A stretch of DNA of 64,000 nucleotides from assembly GCF_011386835.1 (NCBI RefSeq), contig NC_088801.1, positions 15,238,824 to 15,302,823 of the forward strand. Direction: 5' to 3'. The notes under the pieces were generated by a model that was not told the origin of the DNA, did no database searches, and saw only the letters and a list, made by a program, of their open reading frames with translations. Positions 35,403-45,620 of this stretch are shown in pieces. Position numbers and translations under genes: made by a program. The stretch comes from Chrysemys picta bellii (Eukaryota; Chordata; Testudines; Emydidae). Numbering within the stretch: position 1 is the first letter of the stretch; the number at the start of each line of letters is the position of its first letter.

Positions 35403-35575
35403 TCGTCTGACTCTCCGGTGCCGGATCAGACTCCGAAGCAACGCAGCGCGCATCCTCTGGCTTCGAGGAGCCTTGCCCGGTAACCTGATCCCTGCATCGG
35501 CGATAAGGCGAGTTCTGTGAACCAGCTAAAGCCCGTAGAAACCCAGCAACGTCCACCTACCCATTGAGTAGGATC

Positions 35576-35631
35576 CAGGTCTTCGGGGTTCGAGTCCCTG
35601 GGGAGGTCAGGTCTTCGGGGTTCGAGTCCCT
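35576..35631 (+). repeat. Leader direct repeat A with tRNA T-arm motif
   Basis: Two copies of CAGGTCTTCGGGGTTCGAG followed by TCCCTG. Each contains GGTTCGAGTCC (35587-35597 and 35619-35629), an exact match to the tRNA T-arm / Pol III B-box consensus GGTTCGANNCC. Confidence 0.9.
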
Positions 35632-35654
35632 GAATAAGGTAAGCGATCGCCGGC

Positions 35655-35775
35655 GAGGGGTTAGAGTCCCCGGGAAAGGGGTTAGAGTCCCCAGAGAGGG
35701 GTTAAAGTCCCCGGAGAGGGGTTAGAGTCCCCAGTGAGGGGTTAGAGTCCCCGGAGTAGGGTTAGAGTCCCTACA
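35655..35775 (+). repeat. Leader tandem repeat B, six units of about 20 bp
   Basis: Six near-identical units of GAGGGGTTAGAGTCCCCGG immediately upstream of the gag start. The unit is a one-base variant of the T-arm motif in repeat A (TTAGAG for TTCGAG). It is an unusual structure for a retroviral packaging leader. Confidence 0.95.
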
Positions 35776-35781
35776 GGCTAA

Positions 35782-36104
35782 ATGGGACAAGTCGGCAGTA
35801 AATGCCCGGGGGACGCCCCGTTGTCTCTGGTACTTAGAAATTGGAAGGAAATCTCTGGAACAACCGGTTTGACTAAATCTAAATGAGAAACTTATGCCAA
35901 ATTCAATGGCCTTCCTTTACTACTCATTTGTCCCCGACTAAAGACTGGCCAAGGTGCGGAACCTTTTCTGTTGACAGGATGGATTCCCTCAGGAATATCC
36001 TGGTGGATCTTAGACCGGGACAAATGGATTATTTATTTGTATGGTATAACTATAAACCAAAAGAAAAACTGCTTTCGGCCCCAGCTGGCTGTGGAAAAAT
36101 ATAG
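35782..36104 (+). pseudogene. ERV gag remnant (matrix N-terminus)
   Basis: ATG at 35782 opens with Met-Gly-Gln, the myristoylation-type start of gammaretroviral Gag, and a PLSLVLRNWKE segment as in matrix proteins. The frame stops at TGA 35884. Further matrix-like sequence (WPRCGTFSVD near 35946, then GQMDYLFVWY) continues in another frame to TAG at 36102. Capsid and nucleocapsid are not seen. A full Gag is about 500 residues; about 100 codons remain, with a stop and a frame change. It cannot make a functional Gag but the region may keep RNA packaging signals. Confidence 0.7.
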
Positions 36105-38930
36105 ACAGAGGCAAACCAAAGGCAGTACAAGTTACAGTGCTGAGCTTACATTTGCAAAGCTTAACTATCCAGTGAGATCCAACAGTCTGCCTTTGAGACC
36201 CTGGAGCTGGTGTGGTTTGGGGACGCTGAAGAAGCCACAGGCAGCCGGCCTGGACTGGAATCTCTGAAAGAGAAGTCGCAGGAGACCCCAGGGTGTAAAA
36301 GAACAGCCCTCCCAAGAGTGAGAAGTTAACTCTATAGTTGCTAGAGGGAATTAAGCAGTGAAACTTAGTAAGAATTTCTGTAAGTAATCCAGGCAAGAAG
36401 TTATTTAAGTGGAATTATTCGACTATGAATACGTTAGTCTAATTTGCTGAAGAACACTCCTGCTGTGTACAATCTGTATTTTATAAGTTTAAGATGAATT
36501 GGTATTGTTTAAAGTTGCAAAACCGAGAATACTTTTGCCAGGCACAGGAAACTAGTGTTGTTTAAGGTATTTAGCATTTAATCCTTAAAGTGACTTAATG
36601 CTACAAGATTTAAATTTGTTTTTGGGTAACAAAATAGCAGATAAAAGATCTGGTAAAGAGAAAGAAGGACAGTGCCCCTGGCTCTGTGTGGTTGAGCTGA
36701 CACTTTGCTGTGGGTGCATAGAGATTTTGTAAGCATAAAAGAAACAGTTACACCTTGAGTAGAAATTGATGTGGCTAGCGTTGTGGAAATTGAATTGTGG
36801 AGAGGATGTGCATTTTCCCCAGAACATGTGCAGTGTATATTGTAGCAGAGGTAAAAGAAATGCAAACCTGCCAATATAAGTTGTGTTGTCTTTTTCAGAT
36901 CACTGTGTGTTTAAAAGCAAGAGTTACAAGTAAAAGGCAATCAAAAGTCTGAAAAAGTTAATTGTGTCCTTTTTTAAAGTAAGAATCTTTAAGCTGTGGA
37001 TAGCTTTGAATCTGGAAGCAAGCCAGAAAGCATCTGTATTAATGCAAATTATTTTATTAATAAGGTAGAAGCCACTGAAACCTGGGCTGCCTATGAAACA
37101 AATACAAGGAAATATGGGGTAATTCCTCTGTTTTGTCTAAAATCAACAAGAGTATGTGTATATAAAGGAAATATTTTAAGTAAATAATGTCTTTCAAATC
37201 ATCAGAGAAAACGGATGCCAGCTGAACAGCATTCAACGTACCATGCATTTACTGGTACAATAGGAATTATTTTTGTGTTCTATGTCCTGTCTTGTGGGGT
37301 TTGTCTTGTGGCCAGAATTGTTGTGTTTAATATTTTCATAAGACAGTCTAGTTCAAAATTAAATAAAAGGGTTAAATAAAAAAGCAGATACTTGTTTTAT
37401 TCAACTTGAAATACAAAGTGTTTGGATAAATCAGGAAAATGTGATATACTAAAGTCTAATACATTTGCTTAAGTAAAAAAAAAAAAAAAAAAAAAGCTTC
37501 ATTGGGCAAATCTTTTAATTAAAAAAAATGTTGTTAAAATTTGCATATCAACAGTCTTTGGAAGCAAGGACATGGAAGGTTAACCCACTCCCCATATTGT
37601 CCATGGGATCCTTCTGGCTACCTTAGATTTCTAGCCAGAGGGCTGGGGAGGGAAGAAAGCTATTGGACACCTGAGGTTGTACCGAGTGGACTCCTCAAAG
37701 GTGGGTGTGCTTGTCCTGGTTTGTTGCTCCAAAGCTCTGTATAAAAGTTATTTTACTAAAAAGGTGTATATGGCATACATTGAATAATAAGACTAATGTA
37801 CTGTATAATGGCAATGTGTATGTGTTCATTGTTGGAAAAAGTGTATGAGTGAAGAGTGGAAGTTTCCTTTGTAGGTTAAAAGAAGCCAAGAAGAGAAAAA
37901 AGAAAAAGAACAGAACGAGTTAACTAGAAAAAAAAATAGCTAGCAAGCTCAGTCTAAAGATAAGATGCTGGCCCATCCAAGGGCACTGCCCACAGCTAAG
38001 ACTTGGCTGACAGCCAAAAAAAAAGGGGGGCCTGAATGTGCCCAAGCAGCTGTAAAATCTGCAAAACACTGCCAGGCATTAATGAAATGTGTTAGGTTTT
38101 TCTCACAGGTAAAGAAGTGCTACCTAAAGACCGTAGCAGCCCTGCCATTCATTGAAACCAGGAGACTGAGACTACGTAAAGTCCATCAACGAAAGACTGC
38201 TTTGACCATGCTGGAAAGGCCCTTTCCAAGTCCTGTTAACCACCAACTCTGCTGTAAAGTGCCAAGGACTGCCTACCTGGACTCATGCTTCTCACTGCAA
38301 AAAGACCCCTCCACCTCGAGAGGACTCTCCGACTGATGATCAGCCTATTCCTCCTTCTAACTCTGCTGTGCCTTCTGGACAGCAGAGAAAAGAAAAAAAA
38401 AAGACAAGGTGAAGTGCTAGTAACCTCTCCCTTGTCCACTGACAGACCTACTGTGCCTTTGGATTTTTTCCTAAAAGAAGCAAAACCCATTACAGGGTGA
38501 TGTGCTAGTAACCTCTCCCCTGTATGATGCTGAACCACACTGTTTCAGAAAAAGAGAAGAAGGAACACTTGCTTCACTGAAACCACAAAGTCCAGGGATT
38601 CCTGACTACAAGAGACATTAAGAACTGACCCTGGTGAAGAAACAAAGAATTATACACTGGCAGGAAGAAACTTGTGGGACCCATGCTTGAGAATGTGGTT
38701 TTGATTGAATTTTGGGGTTTATTCTACAGGCTGTGCCCTGTGTTTTGAATAAGTCCTTCAGCATGTATTGCCCTCCCTAATTGGATTTTAAATGCAAAAA
38801 GGGCTGCTATTAAATTAGCACAACAGAGGGCTTGAGTTATTTCCTCTAGAAAGAAGAGAGACTTGACCGGATCCCTATGGGATAAGGCCAATAGTACAGC
38901 AGCAGTTTAAAATATTTTTAAGAACCAAAA
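36105..38930 (+). other. ERV interior without recognisable pol
   Basis: This 2.8 kb shows no protease, RT, RNase H or integrase motif in any frame. It includes an A21 run (37475-37495) and a duplicated GTGCTAGTAACCTCTCCC (about 38414 and 38501). A 123-codon Lys/Arg-rich frame at 37965-38336 has no family I recognise. It may be strongly decayed viral sequence or captured non-viral sequence carried by this ERV lineage. Confidence 0.6.
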
Positions 38931-38941
38931 AACATAATAAG

Positions 38942-39742
38942 AAATTAGGGCAACTAAAGAAGGCCACAAGCCTTATTTGTGGAGCACAGCTAACCCAGGT
39001 ACAGGCTGGAATTGGTGAGTTACATGTTATCTCCGCCCTTAGTACTATGACCCAGAAGTTGCTGATAGAGATGGTATTGAATATCACTGAGGCTGGGAAG
39101 GCATTGCAGTGGGATCTAGCATGTTCAGGCTTGGCCCACTGCCCTTACAGACACATCAGGAGTACCATCTGATCTGTGGCCATAAAGAAATACTTGGAGA
39201 CTTTCCTGGTGGAAGTGCGGACATTCTCAATGCTCCTTCCAAGCATATGGACCGGTTAGGGAGGTGTGGGCTCCCACATACCGAATCCTGCCGGGTCCAT
39301 GGGGAGGATGCATGTGAGATTGGGTAATTCACCGAGACATCTGGGAAATTAGACTAACGCCGATGCCCTGGTGGACTTGGCAACAGCACAGAGAAAACTA
39401 AGGCAGATGGTTCTTCAGAACCACTTGGCTCTAGATATTTTACTGGCCTCTCAGAGAGGAACATGTGCATTAATTGGACAAGAATGCTGTGTGTATGTTC
39501 CAGATGTTTATAATGCCACTTAGGAAAGAGCAAACCACCTTATGGAGGTAGCAAAGGACCACGGAGGGAAGCGAATTGAATCCTAGTGAAGTAACCTGTT
39601 CAATTGGATTCCAGATATAGGTGGTTGGCTCCATAATGTACTCCGAAGCGCCGTTGTAATTATATGCGGCTTACTGGTCTTGTATGTTATGATAAAAGTT
39701 GGACGTTGGATGGGCGCCAAGGTGTGTTCTGTCCAAAGGTAA
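38942..39742 (+). pseudogene. ERV env remnant (mainly transmembrane subunit)
   Basis: A single frame, without a shift, can be followed to TAA at 39740. It is interrupted by in-frame stops at 39170, 39257, 39350, 39521, 39584 and 39587. It shows a heptad-rich segment, a block resembling the immunosuppressive region, and a CX6CC motif (39464-39490), all typical of gammaretroviral TM. A hydrophobic membrane span follows at 39647-39694, then a short basic tail. The part before 39350 has Cys and an N-glycosylation site but is not securely assigned to SU. The gene is dead. Confidence 0.75.
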
Positions 39743-39810
39743 CAAACTCCCAAGTTTACCACTCACAGTAGTTAGTTGTCCCAGGAGTCCCTTCGAGGTA
39801 CTCCAGGGAC

Positions 39811-39820
39811 AAAGGGGGGA
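39811..39820 (+). other. ERV polypurine tract
   Basis: AAAGGGGGGA directly precedes the 3' LTR, separated from its TG by one base. It is the standard primer site for plus-strand DNA synthesis. Confidence 0.9.
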
Positions 39821-39821
39821 C

Positions 39822-40402
39822 TGTTAGGTCCAAGGAAAATGGAGTATAGAACAGGTTGTTTGGCCATCTTAGCCAAAGTTAGGCTAACTGTAGTTGCTGG
39901 GCCATTCCTGTCTCTCTGTGAAACATGAGGACATGCTTGCTTGGGCTTCAAAGAATGAGATAAAGGGGGGGACCGTATTCTTGTACCAAATGTACTAGGA
40001 ACAGTTTGTTTGGACATATGGAGACTTGCAGTCTTCACTCCCTGTTTCTGTTCTTAACTCCCTACTTTCTAGTGCATGACGAAAAAGCTGATAAGAAGCT
40101 GCTGAGGAATCATGAACTGTTTGTACTGTCAAAGAACATAGATATGCATGAATATTAGAAGCTTTTAACTAGTAAAGGGGGGTTTGGGGGTTTTAAGTTG
40201 CTTAACTATGACGCGATGGAACTGTCTATATAATCTCACTAGTTGTTGTAATCGTGGCTGGTTCTCTCAGGAGACGGGCCGCTCTCTATTGTTGTGTGCA
40301 CTCTTCAATAAAGAGCTTGTATTGGACCTTGCTGGTGTTGCCTGTCTCTCACTCTGCGGTCAGACAACGAACCGTGCCGTCTGGGTTAAAAAGTCCCCGA
40401 CA
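39822..40402 (+). repeat. ERV 3' LTR
   Basis: 581 bp, same boundaries and sequence as the 5' LTR: TATATAAT at about 40227 and AATAAA at about 40307. Confidence 0.95.
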
Positions 40403-40640
40403 TCAGGATCCTGAACTCGACCATCTCATGGTCACTGCCTCGCAGGTTCCCATACACTTTTGCTTCCCCTACTAATTTTTCCCTGTTTGTGAGCAGCAGG
40501 TCAAGAAGAGCTCTGCTCTAGTTGGTTCCTCCAGCAGTTGCACCAGGAAATTGTCCCCTACACTTTCCAAAAACTTCCTGGATTGTCTGTGCACCTCTGT
40601 ATTCTAGGACCTTGATCATTCTTCCATTGAAGACACTGGC
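40403..40640 (-). pseudogene. CR1 endonuclease-domain remnant (continues from 34795)
   Basis: The minus strand encodes [14 protein letters not shown], then [11 protein letters not shown], the C-terminal part of the apurinic endonuclease domain of CR1 ORF2 (S-D-H is its conserved catalytic-site motif). With 34739-34795 it forms one copy split by the ERV. The 5' end fades near 40640. Confidence 0.8.
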
Positions 40641-41290
40641 AAAATCCCATTGGTTTCATTGATACAGGGCAGGGCCTTAAGTTCCCAACTTCAACCTCCA
40701 AACTTCTGATCTTTGGATCATGCTGTGTACTGTTCCTATGCATGGGTCCCATAGGTAATCTGTGCAGAACTCTTCTAGCACAAGTCTTAAAGCTGAGAGC
40801 AACTCAGAAAGGAAGCAACTTATGAAATGGGGGAAAAGCATTAGGTTTTCAAAGCAGAAGAAAAGCAGATAGTCAGGGATAGCATGTCTTTCTCTCTGTG
40901 CTCTTATCTGATGACTCAGCATCTTCAACCCCCATGGACTTAATTCCTGCTCTGAGTACTCACACTGGCCAATCAAAGAGATAAAGACCAAAGTGAATAA
41001 CAGTGGTAGCATCCCTAGGAGGCAAGAGATGCATGGAAAACAGCTCTTACAATATTAATAATTGACTTAGCATTCAGAAGTTGGGATTTAACTCCAGAGC
41101 GATGGAGGGTTTTTTTAAAAAAAGCCCAACCTTATTTGTTGCCCAAGGCATGTTCCTGTTGTTCAGCTTGGTTCATGTTAGATATCAGTGGTGCCATTTA
41201 ATAATTCACTTAGTTGTACTTGGGACACAACATAAATAAAAGCAAATGGCACCTCACAGAAAGCTTGTGTTGTGTGACTCTTACCATGGT
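40641..41290. other. No recognised feature
   Basis: Unique-looking sequence. No supported gene. Confidence 0.45.
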
Positions 41291-41299
41291 TACTAGGCA

Positions 41300-42114
41300 C
41301 TTCACTACCCCCTGTCCATAGTGTGAGTTCACCAACACCACCAGTCTCTGGCAACACAAGCACTGCCTTACAGGCCTCCATAGGCCCTACTCTCCCTTGC
41401 AAGTTAAGGACGAGCACGCTCCGATCCCTGCATCCTCCAAGCATCATTCTGGAATGCCCAGTCCCTGATCCATTGGGTGCTCACAGTACTCTTAGATCCT
41501 CTGTTCCCAAAGGAATAACACACCACAGCTTACCCATTACACCCCAGAACACAGCTCCACTTAACACACGGCACCTATATTTGTTTGTAGAGAAAGCTAG
41601 TATAAGTTTATTTAACAAAGAACAGAGATTCAAATGATAGCAAGCAGAAATATTGGAAGCAAAAGGGTTACATATAAAATAAATAACATGTATACTAGAG
41701 CCTAAACTTACTTAATAAGACATTGTCATGTCATACAGAGCAAAAGCTCACCCAAAATCCTTCTAGTGTACTACAGCCAGGTTTGGCTGTGATCTTGTGT
41801 TTGTGAGAAAAGCATGATAGCTTCTTGATTCCTTAATGGAAAGATCCAGAGTTTGTCTCACTCCCTATGGTTATAGTCCAAAAATCCATTGTCTGTACTT
41901 GCAGACAGGATAATCCCTGGTGCTTGTGTTTTCCTGTCTAGGATCTCCTCTGGAGACTTTGCAATCACTTGATTAGCATTCTGCTCAGACTGTAAATGGG
42001 TGCCCATTGTCAACCACACAATACTCAATTTATATGTAGACAGACAGAGAGATAAATATCCCTTGTCTAAAAGAAACCCATTTCTCTCCTTTTCTGGTGA
42101 CCAGCCCCCAAGTC

Positions 42115-42159
<45 letters not shown>

Positions 42160-42380
42160 ATACACATAACTCCTTAAATACATACATTTTGCAGTGATTA
42201 AAGATGAGTATGGCCATTGCTTTCATTAGAGACCTTACATGGTACTCTTTGGGTGAACTAGAATGTAGACACCACATCCAAGGAATCCCTGAAACCTTTA
42301 TGCATCTCTGTGCCTTCTGCCAGTCAGTCAGTACCCATAGATTCCCTGGATCACACCTCTCGCCACTGGGATTTTGTTAG
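41300..42380 (-). repeat. LTR-like interspersed repeat (reverse orientation)
   Basis: Contains TTTATTTAACAAAGAACAGAG and TTTGCAGTGATTAAAGATGA, phrases I know from a high-copy turtle LTR family, but the TG/CA ends are not secure. It includes a TG microsatellite at 42117-42155. It has no coding capacity. Confidence 0.45.
42117..42155 (+). repeat. (TG)n microsatellite
   Basis: About 19 uninterrupted TG units; likely length-variable. Confidence 0.95.
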
Positions 42381-43739
42381 AGTTTACCATTTAAAAAGGC
42401 AACATATTGTACATAATTTCCACAATTATTTTCTATGCTCTATATAGCGAGAAGGCTATTTAAAGATGCCCAAATACCGGGATGAGAAAATTATATATGC
42501 ACATGTGAAAGTTTTATATAAACACTACATTAAGATGAAGCTACAGTGGGAATACATGTGAACAATTTATGTTGTTATCCCAGAACTAAACAAACCCATG
42601 AAATTCAGAGTTGAGGTTAGCCTTAAAAGCAATCTAAACATGTTACACTAAAATGCAAATGTAAAGCACCCAAACAAACTTAAATATGCCTGGTAGCAAT
42701 GCCCTGAGCTAGTAATACAATCATCACTTATGCATTTCAGTGTTCCTGGTCCCAGATTAGGGGTGAGTTGCTTTTAAAGATGAACTTAACTTTTACATCC
42801 TCCGTGGGTTGTCTGTGGGGACCTAACTCTGCATCAGAAAGCAGTAGCTGCTACTGTCTGAGCGAAAGGACCACAGCTGTTAGAGTGAAGCCTCTAGTAA
42901 ACTCAGAAACCTCTGTACGGGAACCAAGCTTTTGAGGGGAACAAGGAGTCAGTGTGTTAGCATGGGGTTCTACACCTATTTAGAATGACACCACAGAAGT
43001 GTGTCCAATATTCCAGAGTGTTGACCCACTATAGATGTGACCTGGTGTTGTGAATGGACATATAAACTAGACAAAAAATTAAGTCCTTTGACAGATCAGG
43101 CTTTCTGAATACTGGGAGTGTCATGGATCCAAAGAGATTAATGGAAGACAGATGCACTGTATAAAGCACTGTGTGTTTACTAGAGAAAAATCAACATATT
43201 AGTGATAAAATATTTGAAATGACAAACATTTTCAGGGGTTGGGGCAAGGCAATATAATATGGAGTAATGCTAAAAATCACGGGAAATAAAAAATGACTGA
43301 ACAATGATATCGCAGTTTTAAAGATTTTACTAGAAACAGGCAAGCACAGATTTTAGTATTGGTTTAGAAAGCAACCATGTTGTGGATGAAGAATTGGCTA
43401 TAACCATATGTCTGTACTACTGAACAGTTGTTAGGTATATTATTGAGAATTAACATTAATTGAGTAATAATGTTCTGCCAGTGCTAAAGCTGTATGCCTA
43501 CACAGTTCTTTGTGCTGTGTCTATAATATTTCAGAGCTGTTTTTTTAAATTATCATTTGTGGCCCAAGAAGACATTGGAGTTAGCACAGGAAGTTCATTT
43601 GTCTTGTTATAGCATGTGCATGTTATTAAACAAAGTATTCCCCCTATGGTCTGTGTTGGGATGGATTTTTTTATAACAGGAGAGGAGTGGTTTGTCTGGC
43701 TAATAATAACTTAAATTTAATCGTGAAGTGTTCCAAATT
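42381..43739. other. No recognised feature
   Basis: AT-rich sequence without supported genes. Confidence 0.5.
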
Positions 43740-44215
43740 GGATGGGTGGTCCAGTGGTTAAGCCTTGATTCTGAGACTCAGGAAAGATTGGTTCAGTTCC
43801 CTGGCTTGCCAAAGACTTTCTGTTTGGCTTTGGGCATGTCACTTAGGGCTGGTCTACACTAGGGGGAAGGATCGATCTAAGATACTTAACTTCAGCTACG
43901 AGAATAGCGTAACTAAGTTGACATATCTTAGATCGACTTACCTCGCGTCCTCACGGTGCAGGATCGACAGCTGCGGCTCCCCCGTCAACTCTGCTTCCGC
44001 CTCTTGCTCTGGTGGCGTTCCAGAGTCAACGGTAGCGTGTTCGGGGATTGATTTATTGCATCTAGACGAGACGCGATAAATCGATCCCCAATAGATCGAT
44101 CGCTACCCGCCGATCTGTCTGTACTGGGGATCATCATACTTCCTTACTTCACAGGGGTGTTATGAGGATAAATACATTAAAGGTTCTGAGATGCTCAGAT
44201 TTGTGGTGGGGGGGA
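43740..44215 (+). repeat. MIR-like SINE split by a MITE
   Basis: The left part (about 43740-43845) has GTGGTCCAGTGGTTAAGCC, an A-box-like start, then TTGGTTCAGTTCC, a B-box-like motif, then TTTGGGCATGTCACTTAG. The right part (about 44118-44215) resumes with TTCACAGGGGTGTTATGAGG and ATAAATACATTAAAGG. Together they match an amniote MIR/CORE-type SINE of tRNA origin. Confidence 0.65.
43846..44117. mobile_element. Harbinger-type MITE within the SINE
   Basis: The left end GGGCTGGTCTACACTAGGGG follows TTA (43843-43845) and resembles the TIR of the Harbinger element ending at 30672 (AGTGTAGACATACCC, inverse). The interior has two hairpin-forming parts (GATCGATCTAAGATA/TATCTTAGATCGAC and GATTTATTGC/GCGATAAATC). 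The right TIR is missing, probably by deletion. Confidence 0.7.
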
Positions 44216-44486
44216 AGGGGGGTGGGCGGGCATATAAATGCTTTAGATAAACACTCCAAAAATCCCAAAGCACTCAGACTTTACAGCCTGATTATGAAAA
44301 ATGGCCTAGATTCAATCTTTTGCTCTCAGAGGGATCACTGTGGCAGCCTGAGTCCCGTGGGGAAATTCTGGCAGAATTAAGCTGAATTCTTCCTCTAGGC
44401 TCCATGTGAGTGCAGGCCAGGGCATCCTTAGAAACTGTGCTGTGGCTCTTTCTATTTGCAGCGAGGTAGTCAAGCACAGAGAAAGA

Positions 44487-44677
44487 GTAACAATGACAGA
44501 CCCTGGTCGTCGGCGGGTGGGATCGAACCTGGGACCTCTGAAGCTCTACTGCATTAGCTAAAACCCAACTGGCTGTTAGCTAAGGCTGTAGAGCAGACTC
44601 ATTAATCGCTCTCTCTAAGTGATCTCAGTCCCATGAGATGGGACAGAGCACCACACCCAGAAAGTGTGTGAGTTACA
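44487..44677 (-). repeat. TIR/tRNA-like repeat related to 4321-4466
   Basis: The minus strand begins TGTAACTCACACAC (from 44677) like 4321. It carries GTCTGCTCTACAGCCTTAGC and then an exact B-box-like GGTTCGATCCC (complement at about 44520-44530). That supports a Pol III-derived part. The 4321 copy lacks this part. Confidence 0.6.
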
Positions 44678-44689
44678 TTTGTATTATAG

Positions 44690-45620
44690 TGGAGCTTAGA
44701 GGCCACAATTGAGATCAGGACCCCTTTCTAGAAGGTGCTGTCTGAACACATAATAAGAGACCATTTCTGTCTAAATAGACAAGACATAGGGAGAGGAAAC
44801 AGAGAGGGAAAGTGACTTCATCAAAGGCACACAGTCTGCAATGGAACTCAGGTCTCCTCCCTTCCAGTCCAGTGCCTGATCCATGGCCCTGCTCTCAGCT
44901 CTGTCTTATTCTCCCTCTCAGGTGGACCACGGAGGCACTCCCAGGGAACATGACCTGTACCGTCCAGTCACTTCGTAGCTGACCCCAGTGCTTTCCAACA
45001 CATAGCCTCGGTGCAGCGTCCAGCTACTATGGATCTATATAACCAGGGAAATAGAGTGAAAAAGGAAACCACTTCTAGTTGAAGCTTCAGGGGGATTTTA
45101 AGTGGGCAAAATTTAATTACCCAGATTATTATGTGGTCAGAGCACCGAGGCTAATGTCCCTACTCCTCTGAAAGTTGTTTTCAATGTGTACAGCATGGTC
45201 TGGACCTTGGTTTTACAGACTCCTGGCATTCTGGGGTATCAGTTCCGTATTGACTCAGTAGAGCTCCTCCTTCTCAATCACCAACATCACTGGGTTAAGG
45301 ATTATGCTGAGATTAGCCAAAACCATTGGGTCACATTCATTCCTGGTGTATCTCCACTGAATCAGAAAGGCACAATTATTACCCCCCCTTCCTGTTAATA
45401 ATTCCTATTTCTTGTATTGTCTTTTCATCTGTAGATCTCAGTACTTCACAATGTTTTAATATATTCCTCCTCATGACACCCCATTTTATAGCTAGGGACC
45501 CGAAACACAAAAAGGCTAAGTGACTTGCCCAAAGTAACACAGGAATTCTATGGTGGCATAGCATAGAACTGAACTGTCTCCCATGTCCTAGCCTAGAACC
45601 CTACCTCCTGGACCTCCTTG
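44690..45620. repeat. Two MIR-like SINE relics
   Basis: At about 44695-44890 (GAGAGGGAAAGTGACTTCATC, CAGGTCTCC) and 45435-45620 (CCCCATTTTATAGCTAGGG, AAGTGACTTGCCCAAAG) the phrases of a reverse-oriented MIR-like SINE are readable. The stretch between is unrecognised. Confidence 0.5.

Larger units (their letters stand above)
34796..40406 (+). mobile_element. Gammaretrovirus-like ERV, 5.6 kb, with identical LTRs
   Basis: The provirus is 34800-40402, flanked by the 4-bp duplication TCAG (34796-34799 and 40403-40406) inside a CR1. The two LTRs are 581 bp each and I find no difference between them reading base by base. The order is LTR, primer-binding site, repeat-rich leader, gag-start remnant, about 2.8 kb unrecognised interior, env remnant, polypurine tract, LTR. 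No protease, reverse transcriptase or integrase can be read. It is therefore non-autonomous and must have been copied by another provirus's proteins. MGQ-type Gag start, 4-bp TSD and CX6CC Env point to the gammaretroviral (class I) side. Confidence 0.93.

Noticed and set aside
44515..44590. Possible tRNA gene (exact B box on the minus strand)
   Set aside because: No matching A box at the right distance and no acceptor-stem pairing. It is part of an interspersed repeat.
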